NCBI RefSeq assembly: GCF_001590685.1
Contig: NZ_CP014616.1
Coordinates: 3,285,001 to 3,349,000 of the forward strand
Source of the DNA: Sporosarcina psychrophila
GTDB lineage: Bacteria; Bacillota; Bacilli; Bacillales_A; Planococcaceae
Direction of reading: 5' to 3'
Length of the DNA: 64,000 nucleotides
Made by a program: the position numbers and the translations under genes. The notes below the pieces were generated by a model. That model was not told the DNA's origin, ran no database searches, and was given only the letters and a program-made list of their open reading frames with translations. Positions 36,265-50,781 of the stretch are shown piece by piece (position 1 is the stretch's first letter; each line of letters begins with the position of its first letter).

Positions 36265-38085
36265 CTATTTTAAATAATGCAGGATTGCAATGATTTCAGC
36301 TTTGTGTGTTTGCAACTCATGCACATCTAAAATTTCTTTGATCTTTTGAATATCCTCGTTGTCATAAGCATGATTGCTAGAACTTGAATAATTGTCGTAT
36401 TGTTTATCGAAATAATAGCGATGGACCATTAAAAAAATATGCAGCATGAGTGCCTGCTTCTTGGTAGCTCCTATTTCATCCGTAAAAGCTAACTGGATTT
36501 CTTGATTAATCTCAAAACCCTTTAAGATAATTTCTTGACTGATGAATTCAGTATCTTGACTACCGATTGTTTCCTCGGTACTTTCCAACAAGTTATTAAA
36601 TTGAAAGTTTTTATAACGCAGTAACTCCTGCACCTTACGTTTGATGGTTTCGATATCCCTTTTACTTGGCAGCGGGTCCACAATTACTAATGGAAGATCT
36701 GTTTCAATTGGAAAGACACTAATAATGAAATCGACTTTTTGCTGGATGCAAATTTCATCCACTTCCATAATCGAACAATTTTTAACGATTTCAATATCAT
36801 AAATTTCTCTTTCGACTCGATTTTTAATAAGACGCGCCACTCCTCTTCCAGTAGAACAAACATATAAAGTACGAATTTTACCTTTTTGATTAAACTTCTT
36901 TTCAAAAGAGACAATGAAATGGAGCACGATTAGCGATACAAACGAATCCGGCACTGAAATTTTTAGAGGCGCAAGGTATATTTGACACGCTTTTCTGATA
37001 GTTGAGAATAGAACTGAATAGTTTTTCTTTAATTCTTTGGTGAATGGATTAATTTCTGTGAAATTGATTTCCCCTTTTTGAAAACGTAGAGAAAGGTGAG
37101 CAAAAAGATTATTATATAGTTTTGGATCCTTATGATAATGAATCCCTTGTATATCACTGACATATTGGATTATTTCTTTTGTGACCTTGACGATGTCGAT
37201 TTGATTGAGCGCGTTATCCCTATCTCCTGTAATATAGCGGTATTCCTCTTCAAACAAAGGATACTGCATTTGTTCATACACCTTCTTCATTAGCTGAACC
37301 GTTAAATTAGGATAATCAGCTTTCTTTATAATCCGATAGTCTTTCATCGTAAATCCCGCGTTCATTCGAGTAATCGAGATTGTCATTCTAAACAAAATCC
37401 TTAGTACATCTGATTCATGAAGTACGTGTTTAGGTTGAGAAGCAAATAACCGAGCCATCTGCTTCTCAACGACTTTATACAAAGGAAGTATGTCGGCAAA
37501 TAGCATAGGTCCTTCAATTAATAAATCTCGACAGGTTACGCCACTCATAATTTTATAGATTTCATTATTTGTCAAATCAGCATGGATCAAATGCTCAAAC
37601 AGCAACCTTAGCGATAGTTCGTCTCCTATTAATTTATAACCCGTTCCGTGCTTTCTTTCTAATTCTATTTTCCAAGGTTGGAGCAATTCATCTATTTGTT
37701 TAATATCATTCAAAGATGTATTTCTACTTACATCAAGCCGCTCGGAAAAAGTAGATGCAGTTATGTAGTCAGTGTTCACCAGCATATATAAAATCATTTT
37801 TCCTACTCTAGCCTCCTGATTCAGATAGACATCATTTCTCTCAATTTCCGGCAGGGTATGGATGATGGCCAATCGTTTTTCCTCACTACAATCAATCCAA
37901 ATCCCTTTATTTGACTGTGAAAATAACTCTATCTCCCGGGTATTGAGCCAACCTTTCACATCTTCTAGGTCATATTTAATCATTCGTGTACTCACATTAA
38001 ATTCTTCTGACAAATCCTTTAGATAGACAGAACCACTAGTTTCTAGAAGCTTCACCAATAACCGAAACGCTCTTATGTTAAGCAA
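36265..38085 (-). CDS. BglG/MtlR-type transcriptional regulator with PRDs and an EIIB-like domain
   Basis: About 606 residues. N-terminal HTH (LSEEFNVSTRMIKYDLEDV) and a second Mga/HTH-like region (about 85-150), two PRDs (about 185-280 and 295-400), then an EIIB-like domain with Cys410 in LYVCSTGRG, and a C-terminal PRD-like tail (ALMLHIFLMVHRYYF). This organisation matches DNA-binding activators such as MtlR/LicR rather than RNA-binding antiterminators. Start: TTG at 38085 eight bases after AGGGTGG; an ATG at 38136 lacks a ribosome site. Likely controls its own operon and responds to PTS phosphorylation, although no PTS EII genes are in this window. Confidence 0.86.
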   Translation of the reverse strand: MLNIRAFRLLVKLLETSGSVYLKDLSEEFNVSTRMIKYDLEDVKGWLNTREIELFSQSNKGIWIDCSEEKRLAIIHTLPEIERNDVYLNQEARVGKMILYMLVNTDYITASTFSERLDVSRNTSLNDIKQIDELLQPWKIELERKHGTGYKLIGDELSLRLLFEHLIHADLTNNEIYKIMSGVTCRDLLIEGPMLFADILPLYKVVEKQMARLFASQPKHVLHESDVLRILFRMTISITRMNAGFTMKDYRIIKKADYPNLTVQLMKKVYEQMQYPLFEEEYRYITGDRDNALNQIDIVKVTKEIIQYVSDIQGIHYHKDPKLYNNLFAHLSLRFQKGEINFTEINPFTKELKKNYSVLFSTIRKACQIYLAPLKISVPDSFVSLIVLHFIVSFEKKFNQKGKIRTLYVCSTGRGVARLIKNRVEREIYDIEIVKNCSIMEVDEICIQQKVDFIISVFPIETDLPLVIVDPLPSKRDIETIKRKVQELLRYKNFQFNNLLESTEETIGSQDTEFISQEIILKGFEINQEIQLAFTDEIGATKKQALMLHIFLMVHRYYFDKQYDNYSSSSNHAYDNEDIQKIKEILDVHELQTHKAEIIAILHYLK

Positions 38086-38537
38086 TCCCAACACCACCCT
38101 ATAGTTGTTCGGGTTTCTTCTGTATCTCCGGAGCATTTAGGTTTTTCTAATACAGAAACCGACAATGAAACAAAAGCGCTGAAGTCTAGACGAGGAATCG
38201 CTTCTTTTAAAGGGTTTCCACAGCGCAAGACTTTATAGCTCTCTAACCAGACACAAAATAATTTCGTTTGATCCGACTCCGGAGAGGGTCTTGAATCAAT
38301 AATTCTTCACTAACCCTACTTTAAACTTTTTATCAATTCAGTTAAAGACAAAATCCTTTCCGCCTTAATAGGGAAGGATTTTGGAGCCTTAGTAAGTCAT
38401 GCACATTCAACCTACACAATACTAGCTGCTAAACGTCAAAATCTCCTCATCCGTAACAAATATAAATGATTTCTGTAGTTTGCGCTGTTCGCGACAAGCT
38501 GTTCTAATCGCGTTAAATGTTAATGGGTACGATAATT

Positions 38538-38583
38538 AAAAAAAGCTATTCCACATGGATTTCACCGTGGAATAGCTTTTTTG
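38538..38583. repeat. GCTATTCCAC hairpin family, copy 4
   Basis: AAAAAAGCTATTCCACAT, loop with GGATTTCACC, GTGGAATAGCTTTTTT. Same orientation and same loop as copy 3. Right bracket of the nine-gene operon; can terminate pyr transcripts arriving from pyrE. Confidence 0.82.
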
Positions 38584-38633
38584 TTGGCTTAGGAAACTAT
38601 TTAATCATGCATTGTGAGTAAACTGCAACATAG

Positions 38634-38775
38634 AGATTTCACATCCAAACTCCAGCGCCTAGAGGCTCGGGGTCGACAGGATATGGGTCATGCAGTTCGG
38701 GAGGGATTGGACTTCATCCCTCCTTGTTGCCACAGGAAGTGCCGCATTTAGGCAGCATTCATTTATAACAGACGC
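38634..38775. repeat. Dispersed repeat fragment with GGGAGGG hairpin, right copy
   Basis: Carries CTCCAGCGCCTAGAGGCTCGGGGTCGACAGG, related to the arms of copies A-E, then GGGAGGGATTGGACTTCATCCCTCC (38699-38728), which matches 30205-30233, then GCCACAGGAAGTG. A mosaic of the intergenic repeat modules downstream of pyrE. Confidence 0.6.
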
Positions 38776-38790
38776 TTGCCCTTTTGTAGT

Positions 38791-39420
38791 TTATTTCAAC
38801 AAACCAGCCTTCAATTTCCCGTGCCACTCAAGTAAACTAGCCATCGACTCTTCATTGATGGCCCCTTTTTCTTGCGCGACTTCAGCAAGTGCACCAAAAT
38901 CAGTCAGGCTTTTGTAAGTCAGTCCTGCAGATGCGAATGTTTCATCTGCACTTTGCAGTTCATATGTAAAGATAGAAACAATACCAGTCACGTCAATTCC
39001 TTCAGAACGCAGTGCTTCTGCCGCATTTAAGCTACTACCGCCCGTTGAGATTAAATCTTCGATAATAACCGCTTTATCAGTATCAAGTATTTTCCCCTCG
39101 ATTTGACGGCTTCGGCCATGTTCTTTCGCTTTCGAACGGATATACACCATCGGTAATCCAAGAATGTCCGCAACCCAAGCCGCGTGAGGGATTCCAGCTG
39201 TAGCCGTACCAGCTATGACCGTTGTTTCAGGATAATTTTCACGAATGAATCCTGCTAGGCCTTCCGCAATTTTTTTCCGTCCAACCGGATCTGACATCGT
39301 CAATCGGTTATCGCAGTAGATAGGGGACTCAATGCCTGATGCCCATGTAAACGGTTCTTCAGGACTTAATTCAACTGCACCAACATGTAACAGGATTTCA
39401 GCAACTTCTTTTTTCACCAT
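38791..39420 (-). CDS. pyrE: Orotate phosphoribosyltransferase
   Basis: Joins orotate to PRPP to give OMP. 209 residues with the PRPP motif AVIIEDLISTGGSSLNAAE and IAGTATAGIPHAAWVAD. The start is the ATG at 39420 (MVKKEVAEILL); an upstream frame to 39441 is inside pyrF. Last gene of the pyr operon, with only 2 bp between the pyrF stop and this ATG. Confidence 0.95.
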   Translation of the reverse strand: MVKKEVAEILLHVGAVELSPEEPFTWASGIESPIYCDNRLTMSDPVGRKKIAEGLAGFIRENYPETTVIAGTATAGIPHAAWVADILGLPMVYIRSKAKEHGRSRQIEGKILDTDKAVIIEDLISTGGSSLNAAEALRSEGIDVTGIVSIFTYELQSADETFASAGLTYKSLTDFGALAEVAQEKGAINEESMASLLEWHGKLKAGLLK

Positions 39421-39422
39421 TG

Positions 39423-41813
<2,391 letters not shown>

Positions 41814-41817
<4 letters not shown>

Positions 41818-44800
41818 ATAGTTTCCTCCACTTTCCCCATTTCCTCAGTTTGGAATGTCATTGATTCGATAACGCGTAGCATTGCATCTGCCGTATCAAG
41901 TGAAGTGAAGCAAGGAATGCCATTTTCAACTGATTCGCGACGGATTCTAAAGCCGTCACGTTCAGGTTGTTTTCCTTTTGTCAGTGTATTGATAACAATT
42001 TGTGCTTCCCCTTTTTGAATAACATCCAGAAGCGTTGGCCCTTCAGAACCAATTTTACCGATTGTCTTCACGCGGATACCTGCGTCCTCTAGAACAGAAG
42101 CCGTGCCTCCAGTCGCTAAAATGCGGTAACCAATAGCTGTAAAGCGTTTAGCGATGCTGACCATCTCTTCTTTATCTTTGTCAGAAACAGTCATTATCAC
42201 GGAGCCGTATTCTTTTATTTCCATACCCGCTGCAACAAGACCTTTGTACAAGGCTTTTTCGAGCGTAGTATCTTTACCCATTACTTCTCCGGTCGATTTC
42301 ATTTCAGGTCCAAGCGTTATATCTACTCGACGCAATTTCGCAAATGAGAAGACTGGTACTTTAACGTAGACGCCTGATGGTGCCTGAGCAAGTCCATTTT
42401 TATACCCTTGTTCGATAATTGATTGACCTAGAATGGCTTTTGTCGCAATGTTTGCCATCGGAATGTTCGTGATTTTACTTAAGAATGGAACCGTACGACT
42501 TGATCGTGGATTTACTTCGATGACGTAGACTTGCCCTTCTGAGATGACGAACTGGATATTGAGAAGACCTACAATTCCAAGTCCTTTTGCAAGGCGTGTC
42601 GTATAATCAGCGATTGTCTCCATCTGAGAAGCCGATAAATTTTGTGGAGGGAACACGGCAATCGAGTCACCCGAGTGAACGCCTGCACGTTCAATATGTT
42701 CCATAATGCCTGGGATCAATACATTTTCTCCATCGCATATGCCATCGACTTCGATTTCAGTTCCTGTCAGGTAGCGATCGACAAGTATAGGATGATCTGG
42801 GCTTGCTTCAACTGCGTGCTCCATGTAATAAAGAAGTTCTTCTTCATGGTAGACAATTTCCATCGCACGTCCACCAAGTACATAAGAAGGTCTAACGAGT
42901 ACAGGATAACCGATTTCATTGGCAATCGCGACAGCTTCTGGTACTGAAACAGCTGTTTTTCCTAAAGGCTGAGGAATTCCGATTTCACGCAATGCACTTT
43001 CAAACTTATTACGGTTTTCCGCACGGTCAATATCTTCTAGAGATGTTCCTAAAATTTTCACGCCGCGCGCTTCGAGGCCAGCCGCTAGGTTGATGGCTGT
43101 TTGTCCACCGAATTGAACGATAACGCCTTCAGGCTGTTCTAGGTCAACAATGTGCATAACATCTTCGATTGTCAGAGGTTCAAAGTATAATTTGTCCGAA
43201 ATCGAGAAGTCTGTTGACACCGTTTCAGGGTTGTTGTTGATGATGATCGCTTCGTAACCAGCTTCTTGAATTGCCCATACAGAGTGGACCGTCGCATAGT
43301 CGAACTCGACGCCCTGTCCGATACGAATCGGGCCAGAACCTAGAACGATAACACTTTTCTTCTCTGTTTTAATGGATTCATTTTCATCTTCATACGTGCC
43401 GTAAAAGTACGGTGTATCCGATTCAAATTCGCCTGCACATGTATCCACCTTTTTATAGACTGGAATAAGGCCATGCTCTTTTCGCCAATCGTAAATCACA
43501 CGCTCATCTGTACTCCATAGTTCTGCAACTGTTACGTCAGAGAAGCCCATACGTTTTGCAGTACGCAACGTTTCATAGTCAAACGGATTCGCTTTTAAGA
43601 CTAGTTCAAACTGAACGATTTTCTGGAACTTGCGTAAGAAAAAGGCGTCGATTTGACTCCATTCGTGAATCGTCTCAACTGTCGCGCCTCTACGGAATGC
43701 TTCGCCGATGAAGAACAAACGCTCATCGCCTGCACGACGGATACGTTTTTCAATCCATTCGTCTGTCATTGTCGAACCATTTTTCAACGATAAGCCAAAT
43801 TGTCCTGTTTCAAGTGAGCGAACTGCTTTCAAAATGGACTCTTCAAATGTACGACCGATTGCCATTACTTCGCCTGTCGCTTTCATTTGTGTACCCAAGT
43901 TCCGTTTAGCAGATTCGAATTTATCAAATGGCCAGCGCGGGATTTTCGTCACGATGTAATCGAGTGTCGGTTCGAAACAAGCATATGTTGTACCTGTGAC
44001 CGGGTTCATCATTTCATCAAGCGTGAGTCCGACCGCTATTTTTGCAGCGATTTTTGCAATTGGATATCCCGTCGCTTTCGACGCAAGTGCAGATGACCGA
44101 CTCACACGTGGATTCACTTCAATGATGTAATAGTTAAAGCTGTATGGATCGAGCGCAAGTTGGACATTACATCCGCCTTCGATTTTCAGTGCACGAACAA
44201 TTTTCAATGACACATTCCTCAGCATCTGATTTTCTCGGTCTGTCATCGTTTGACATGGGGCCGCGACGATTGAATCACCTGTATGGATTCCAACAGCATC
44301 AACGTTTTCCATATTACAAACTATAATTGCGTTGTCCGCTGAATCTCGTATCACTTCATATTCAATTTCCTTGTAGCCAGCAATCGACTTTTCTAACAGA
44401 CATTGTGTGACGGGGCTGTATTTCAAGCCACCTGTGACGATTTCATCAAGGTCTTTATCGTTATAGCAAATTCCTCCGCCAGTTCCACCCATTGTAAATG
44501 CAGGACGAACGATAACTGGGTAACCGATTCTTTCGACAAGTGTATAGGCCTCTTCAAGGTTGTGGATAATATCGCTATCTGGAACAGGTTCACCTAGTTC
44601 ATTCATCAGCGTGCGAAATAGGTCACGGTCTTCCGCTTGGTGAATTGCATTGAGCTTTGTTCCAAGAATTTCAACGCCAAGTTCATCCAAAATACCTGAT
44701 TCGTGCAGTTCAATCGCCATGTTCAGACCCGTTTGACCACCCAGTGTAGGAAGGAGTGCATCCGGGCGCTCTTTTCGGATAATGCGGCTAATAAACTCGA

Positions 44801-45011
44801 GTGTAAGTGGTTCAATGTATACTTTGTCTGCAATTTCCGTATCCGTCATAATGGTTGCTGGGTTGGAGTTAATGAGAATGACGCGATAGCCTTCTTCTCT
44901 CAACGAAAGACACGCTTGTGTTCCGGCATAGTCGAACTCTGCCGCCTGGCCAATGACAATCGGGCCTGACCCGATAACTAATATAGTTTCAATATCTGTA
45001 CGTTTAGGCAT
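41814..45011 (-). CDS. carB: Carbamoyl-phosphate synthase, large subunit (pyrimidine)
   Basis: Makes carbamoyl phosphate from bicarbonate, ammonia and two ATP; the ammonia normally comes through a tunnel from CarA. 1065 residues: two homologous ATP-grasp halves (start [21 protein letters not shown]; second half [18 protein letters not shown]) and a C-terminal allosteric MGS-like domain ([19 protein letters not shown]). Overlaps carA by eight bases. Known in B. subtilis as pyrAB. Confidence 0.96.
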
Positions 45012-46107
45012 TGAAATTCCCCTCTCGGCTGCTTGTTTTCATTATATCCATGAATCGGTCAAACAGATGTTTCGAATCTTCTGGTCCTGGTGATGCTTCC
45101 GGATGAAACTGTACAGAAAAAGCTTCGTATTTCGTGCTTTTCACACCTTCAACTGAGCCGTCATTAAGTGCTTTGTGTGTCACTTCAAGATTTGTACCTG
45201 CAAGTGATTCTTCATCTACTGAGTAGCCATGGCATTGTGAAGTTAATTCCGTCCTACCTGTAGCCAAATCTTTTACGGGATGATTGCCACCCATATGACT
45301 ATTTTTCAATTTCACTGTGCGTGCTCCACAAGCAAGGGCAAACAGCTGATGGCCAAGCCCTATCCCGAACATTGGGGCTTTTCCTAGCAACTCTTTAATC
45401 ACTTCAACTGTACCTTCAACATCCATCGGATTGCCCGGTCCATTTGACAACACAATGCCATCTGGTGATAAAGAAAGAATTTCTTTCGTTGTTGTATTAT
45501 ATGGAACGACGATAACGTCACAATCTCTCTCATTTAATTCACGTAAAATACCATGTTTCATACCATAGTCGATAAGGATGATTCGCTCTCCGCGACCTGG
45601 ACTTGGATAAGGTTTTTGTGTCGAAACGCGTGCAACAAGATCTGTCGGTAAGACGTAAGAAGCGACATGCGCAACCGTTTCTTGCACGTTTACTTCTTCT
45701 CCTGCAGCAGTCAAAATCCCTTTTAGTGCCCCTTTGTCGCGTAGCAACCGTGTTAGTTTACGTGTATCGATTCCTTGAATTCCAGGAATGCCCTTCATCG
45801 TCAACAGTTCGCAAAGCGTCATGCCGCTTCGGAAGTTCGATGGCTCGTCCGCTAGTTCACGAACGACTAAGCCGCTTGCTGCTGGTTCAATTGATTCGTA
45901 ATCGTCTCGGTTAATGCCATAGTTACCGATAAGCGGGTAGGTCATCACAATGATTTGTCCAGCTCCCGAAGGATTGGAAATGGTTTCCTGATAGCCCGTC
46001 ATCCCAGTTGTGAATACTGTTTCACCGATTGAAGCCTCGTCGGAACCAAAAGCGATTCCTTCAAAAATTGTGCCGTCTTCTAAAATAAGCATTCTTTTTT
46101 TCATCAT
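45004..46107 (-). CDS. carA: Carbamoyl-phosphate synthase, small subunit, with Gly at the nucleophile position
   Basis: Glutaminase subunit that should release ammonia from glutamine for CarB. 367 residues: N-terminal CarA domain ([27 protein letters not shown]) and a class I GATase domain. In the nucleophile motif GICLGHQ the residue is Gly250 (GIGLGHQ; codon GGG at 45358-45360). The downstream His and Glu ([11 protein letters not shown]) are kept. The usual FGHxGxNHPV and SQNHG read [10 protein letters not shown] and SQCHGY. So the glutaminase half may be inactive or altered. ATG at 46107, seven bases after GGGAGG, overlaps the pyrC stop. Confidence 0.93.
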   Translation of the reverse strand: MMKKRMLILEDGTIFEGIAFGSDEASIGETVFTTGMTGYQETISNPSGAGQIIVMTYPLIGNYGINRDDYESIEPAASGLVVRELADEPSNFRSGMTLCELLTMKGIPGIQGIDTRKLTRLLRDKGALKGILTAAGEEVNVQETVAHVASYVLPTDLVARVSTQKPYPSPGRGERIILIDYGMKHGILRELNERDCDVIVVPYNTTTKEILSLSPDGIVLSNGPGNPMDVEGTVEVIKELLGKAPMFGIGLGHQLFALACGARTVKLKNSHMGGNHPVKDLATGRTELTSQCHGYSVDEESLAGTNLEVTHKALNDGSVEGVKSTKYEAFSVQFHPEASPGPEDSKHLFDRFMDIMKTSSREGNFNA

Positions 46108-47381
46108 TGTCCATCCTCCCAAACTACTTTTCCACCGAAAATCGTTTTAACTGGCCATCCTGTGCATGTCAAACCGTCAAATGGTGTGTTCTTACCTTTA
46201 GATACAAATGTTGTGCGATCTATTTTTGCTTCTTTGTTCAAATCAAGTAATACTAAATCCGCAGTGCCTCCAACTTCAATTTTACCGTATGGTAAGCCGA
46301 ATACATCCGCTGGTTTTTTCGTCATCCAATCGATGAGCTGCTGCAATGTCCATGTTCCTTTTTTAACAAAGTTCGTATAAAGGAGTGGGAACGCTGTTTC
46401 AAAACCAGTAATGCCGAATGGTGCTTTTGCAAAACCGACTGCTTTCTCTTCCGCAGTATGCGGTGCGTGATCTGTTGCTATGAAATCCAGTGTGCCGTCG
46501 AGCAATCCTTCGCGTAGTGCTGCGAGATCTTCTGTTCCGCGAAGCGGCGGATTCATTTTCCAATCGGCATCATCGCCTGGAATATCATCTTCCGACAGTA
46601 GAAGATGATGCGGACTTACTTCAGCAGTCACATGGACCCCCGCTTTCTTCGCGTCACGGATTACTCGAACCGACTCTTTCGTGCTGACGTGGCAAACATG
46701 ATAATGAGCGCCTGCCGCTTCAGCTAATAAAATATCCCGAGCGATATGGACCGATTCTGCTATAGAAGGAATTCCTGGAAGTCCCAGTTCCTTATTACGT
46801 TTGCCTTCATGCATAGCACCACCGTAGATAAGCGTATTATCTTCACAGTGTGCAACAATCGGCATACCGATTTTAGCTGCTTCCTGCATCGCTTCGTACA
46901 TCATTCCAGCCTGTTGTATACCAACACCATCATCCGTAAATGCGAAAGCTCCGTGTTCTTTTAGTTCTGCGAGATTCGTCCGTTCTTTACCGGCTTCCCG
47001 AATTGTAATAGATGCGTATGGAAGGACACGGATTAAGGACTTCTGTGCGATTAAGTCATTGACAAATGTCAGATTTTCTTTTGTATCCGGTACAGGCCGT
47101 GTATTTGGCATTGCACAGATAGTTGTGTAACCGCCTTTTGCTGCTGCCAATGTTCCGCTTTCGATTGTCTCTTTATGCTCTCCGCCCGGTTCACGAAGAT
47201 GCACGTGGACATCTATGAAGCCGGGTGCTAGTAAAAGTCCTTTGCCGTCGATTACTTCAGCGTGTTCTACTGGTAACTGCTTACCGATTTCCGTAATTTT
47301 ATCACCCGTTACTTTTACATCTGCTGTGACAAGTTCCCCGTCACCGTTTAGCATCTGAACCCCTTGAATAAGTTTCTGCAT
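46104..47381 (-). CDS. pyrC: Dihydroorotase
   Basis: Cyclises carbamoyl aspartate to dihydroorotate. 425 residues, type I (long) form: metal ligands in [10 protein letters not shown], His in PIVAHCED and YHVCHVST, and catalytic Asp in FIATDHAPH. It starts within four bases of the pyrB stop, and its ribosome site GGGAGG is inside the pyrB coding end. Confidence 0.96.
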   Translation of the reverse strand: MQKLIQGVQMLNGDGELVTADVKVTGDKITEIGKQLPVEHAEVIDGKGLLLAPGFIDVHVHLREPGGEHKETIESGTLAAAKGGYTTICAMPNTRPVPDTKENLTFVNDLIAQKSLIRVLPYASITIREAGKERTNLAELKEHGAFAFTDDGVGIQQAGMMYEAMQEAAKIGMPIVAHCEDNTLIYGGAMHEGKRNKELGLPGIPSIAESVHIARDILLAEAAGAHYHVCHVSTKESVRVIRDAKKAGVHVTAEVSPHHLLLSEDDIPGDDADWKMNPPLRGTEDLAALREGLLDGTLDFIATDHAPHTAEEKAVGFAKAPFGITGFETAFPLLYTNFVKKGTWTLQQLIDWMTKKPADVFGLPYGKIEVGGTADLVLLDLNKEAKIDRTTFVSKGKNTPFDGLTCTGWPVKTIFGGKVVWEDGQ

Positions 47382-47382
47382 G

Positions 47383-48447
<1,065 letters not shown>

Positions 48448-48449
48448 TT

Positions 48450-49736
48450 CTATTCTTTTTCGTCAACTAGACTTTCATTTGTTCTCCCCGGCAGGACCAA
48501 GTTGAGTATCACACCGATAATTGCCGCTAGGGCCATTCCTTCAATTTGGAAAGTATCACTAAATTCGATGCTCGCCCCCCCGATTCCAATGACTAGAATG
48601 ACTGAGGCGATGACAAGATTACGCTGGCTGCCAAAATCAATTTTGTGATCCACGAGCATGCGCAAGCCAGATGAAGCAATAATTCCGAACAAGAGAATTG
48701 AAACCCCGCCGAGCACTGCCGTCGGAATCGTCGCAATCAATGCCATCACTTTTCCTAAGAAGGAGAAGGCTATGGCGAAAACAGCAGCTCCTAAAATGAC
48801 ATAGACACTGTAAACTCGAGTAAGCGCAAGAACACCGATATTTTCACCGTATGTCGTTTTAGGTGGACCTCCTACAAGACCACTTATGAGTGTTCCAAGT
48901 CCATCACCTAGTAATGAGCGGTTCAATCCTGGATTTTTTATGTAATCTCTTCCAACGATTCGTCCAAGGACAAGTTGATGGCCGATATGCTCCGATATTG
49001 TGACAATTGCTATTGGCACCATAAGAAAGAGCAGTGTAGGTGTAATGACGAAATCATAATCCACACCTGGAATTAACATTTCCGGAAATTCAAACCACTT
49101 TGCTTCCATAACTTTTGTAAAATCTAAGATCCCGATGAAAGCCGAGTAAATGTAACCGACGATGATGCCGATTAGGATTGGCATTAAGCTAATGATTCCC
49201 TTGAAAAACATGAGGCAGATGATAGCAGCTGCTAGCGTAACAAGTGCAGCCGAGAAATGAAGCAGGTTATATACCTTTTCATCTCCAACTTGGATGGTAC
49301 TTGCCATGCTGATTGCAGTTGGTGAAAGTGCCAGTCCAATTACGATGATGACAGGCGCTACAACAATCGGTGGCAAAACTTTCATGATCCAATTGTAGCC
49401 CGTTTTCCAAATGAGCAATGAAATAATTCCGTAGACAAGTGCCACAAACATGCTTCCTATCATCGCACTGCCAATTCCACCCGTTTGAGTTGCGACTTGT
49501 ATCGGGATAATGAAGGCGAAAGATGAGCCTAAGTACGCCGGCACTTGGAATCGTGTAACAAGGATAAAGACGATTGTTGCAATACCACTTGTCAGAAGGG
49601 CGATTGCCGGACTTAATCCGACGAGCTGAGGTACTAATATTGTTGCTCCAAACATGGCAAACATATGTTGTAAACTAAGGATAATCCACCTAGCTGGTGC
49701 CGGTTTTTCATGCACATCTAACACTTTTTCATCCAT
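48450..49736 (-). CDS. pyrP: Uracil permease
   Basis: Proton-coupled uracil importer of the NCS2/UraA family. 428 residues with about 12-14 membrane segments; family motifs include LSLQHMFAMFGATILVPQLVG at the start and the substrate region TYGENIGVLALTRV and SEHIGHQLV. ATG at 49736 seven bases after GGGGGG; an upstream TTG is too close to that site. B. subtilis calls it pyrP (E. coli uraA). Located between pyrR and pyrB, as expected. A PyrR attenuator is not seen in the 83-bp gap after pyrR. Confidence 0.95.
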   Translation of the reverse strand: MDEKVLDVHEKPAPARWIILSLQHMFAMFGATILVPQLVGLSPAIALLTSGIATIVFILVTRFQVPAYLGSSFAFIIPIQVATQTGGIGSAMIGSMFVALVYGIISLLIWKTGYNWIMKVLPPIVVAPVIIVIGLALSPTAISMASTIQVGDEKVYNLLHFSAALVTLAAAIICLMFFKGIISLMPILIGIIVGYIYSAFIGILDFTKVMEAKWFEFPEMLIPGVDYDFVITPTLLFLMVPIAIVTISEHIGHQLVLGRIVGRDYIKNPGLNRSLLGDGLGTLISGLVGGPPKTTYGENIGVLALTRVYSVYVILGAAVFAIAFSFLGKVMALIATIPTAVLGGVSILLFGIIASSGLRMLVDHKIDFGSQRNLVIASVILVIGIGGASIEFSDTFQIEGMALAAIIGVILNLVLPGRTNESLVDEKE

Positions 49737-49819
49737 TGCCAATCCCCCCGTGCGGATTACTTTATTTTGTATTCATATTATGTTGAGATAAAGAATCCCC
49801 TTATAAGGCACCTTCGCTA

Positions 49820-50628
<809 letters not shown>

Positions 50629-50775
50629 AAAAAACCCTCCCGGCCTAGGATGGCGGGAGGGTATACGTGCAGAAATAAATGTACATAGAAACTGCGCGCA
50701 GCAGTTTGACTGTACTTCCGTGCAACCTTCCCAGCCTCTCTGGACTGATGTTAAAGGTATCGCTATTCAATTGCT
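50629..50775 (-). promoter_or_regulatory. PyrR attenuator in the pyrR leader
   Basis: Minus-strand leader RNA has the PyrR loop AGUCCAGAGAGGCU (plus coordinates 50733-50746) on a stem ACCTTT.../...GGAAGGT, then a terminator CCCTCCCGCC...GGCCGGGAGGG followed by TTTTTT (50629-50662). The GGGAAGGT strand can instead pair with ACCCTCCC of the terminator (7 of 8), giving the antiterminator. Matches the B. subtilis mechanism. Confidence 0.88.
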
Positions 50776-50781
50776 TCGTTC

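Larger units (their letters stand above)
38086..38790. other. Region between the regulator and pyrE
   Basis: About 700 bp without a supported gene. Holds the end fragment of the dispersed repeat (GCGCTGAAGTCTAGACG, about 38171-38187), a hairpin AAAATCCTTTCC/GGGAAGGATTTT (about 38349-38380), GCTATTCCAC hairpin copy 4 (38538-38583), and a dispersed repeat piece with the GGGAGGG hairpin (38634-38775). The operon promoter should lie here, but I could not identify convincing -35/-10 boxes. Confidence 0.6.

Noticed and set aside
36265..38085. RNA-binding antiterminator (BglG/LicT type) reading of the regulator
   Set aside because: The N-terminus is an HTH rather than a CAT RNA-binding domain, and no antiterminator hairpin was found upstream of the operon.
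25057..38790. Prophage or transposon explanation for the island
   Set aside because: No integrase, transposase, phage structural genes or tRNA-type attachment site are visible; only the repressor pair looks phage-like.
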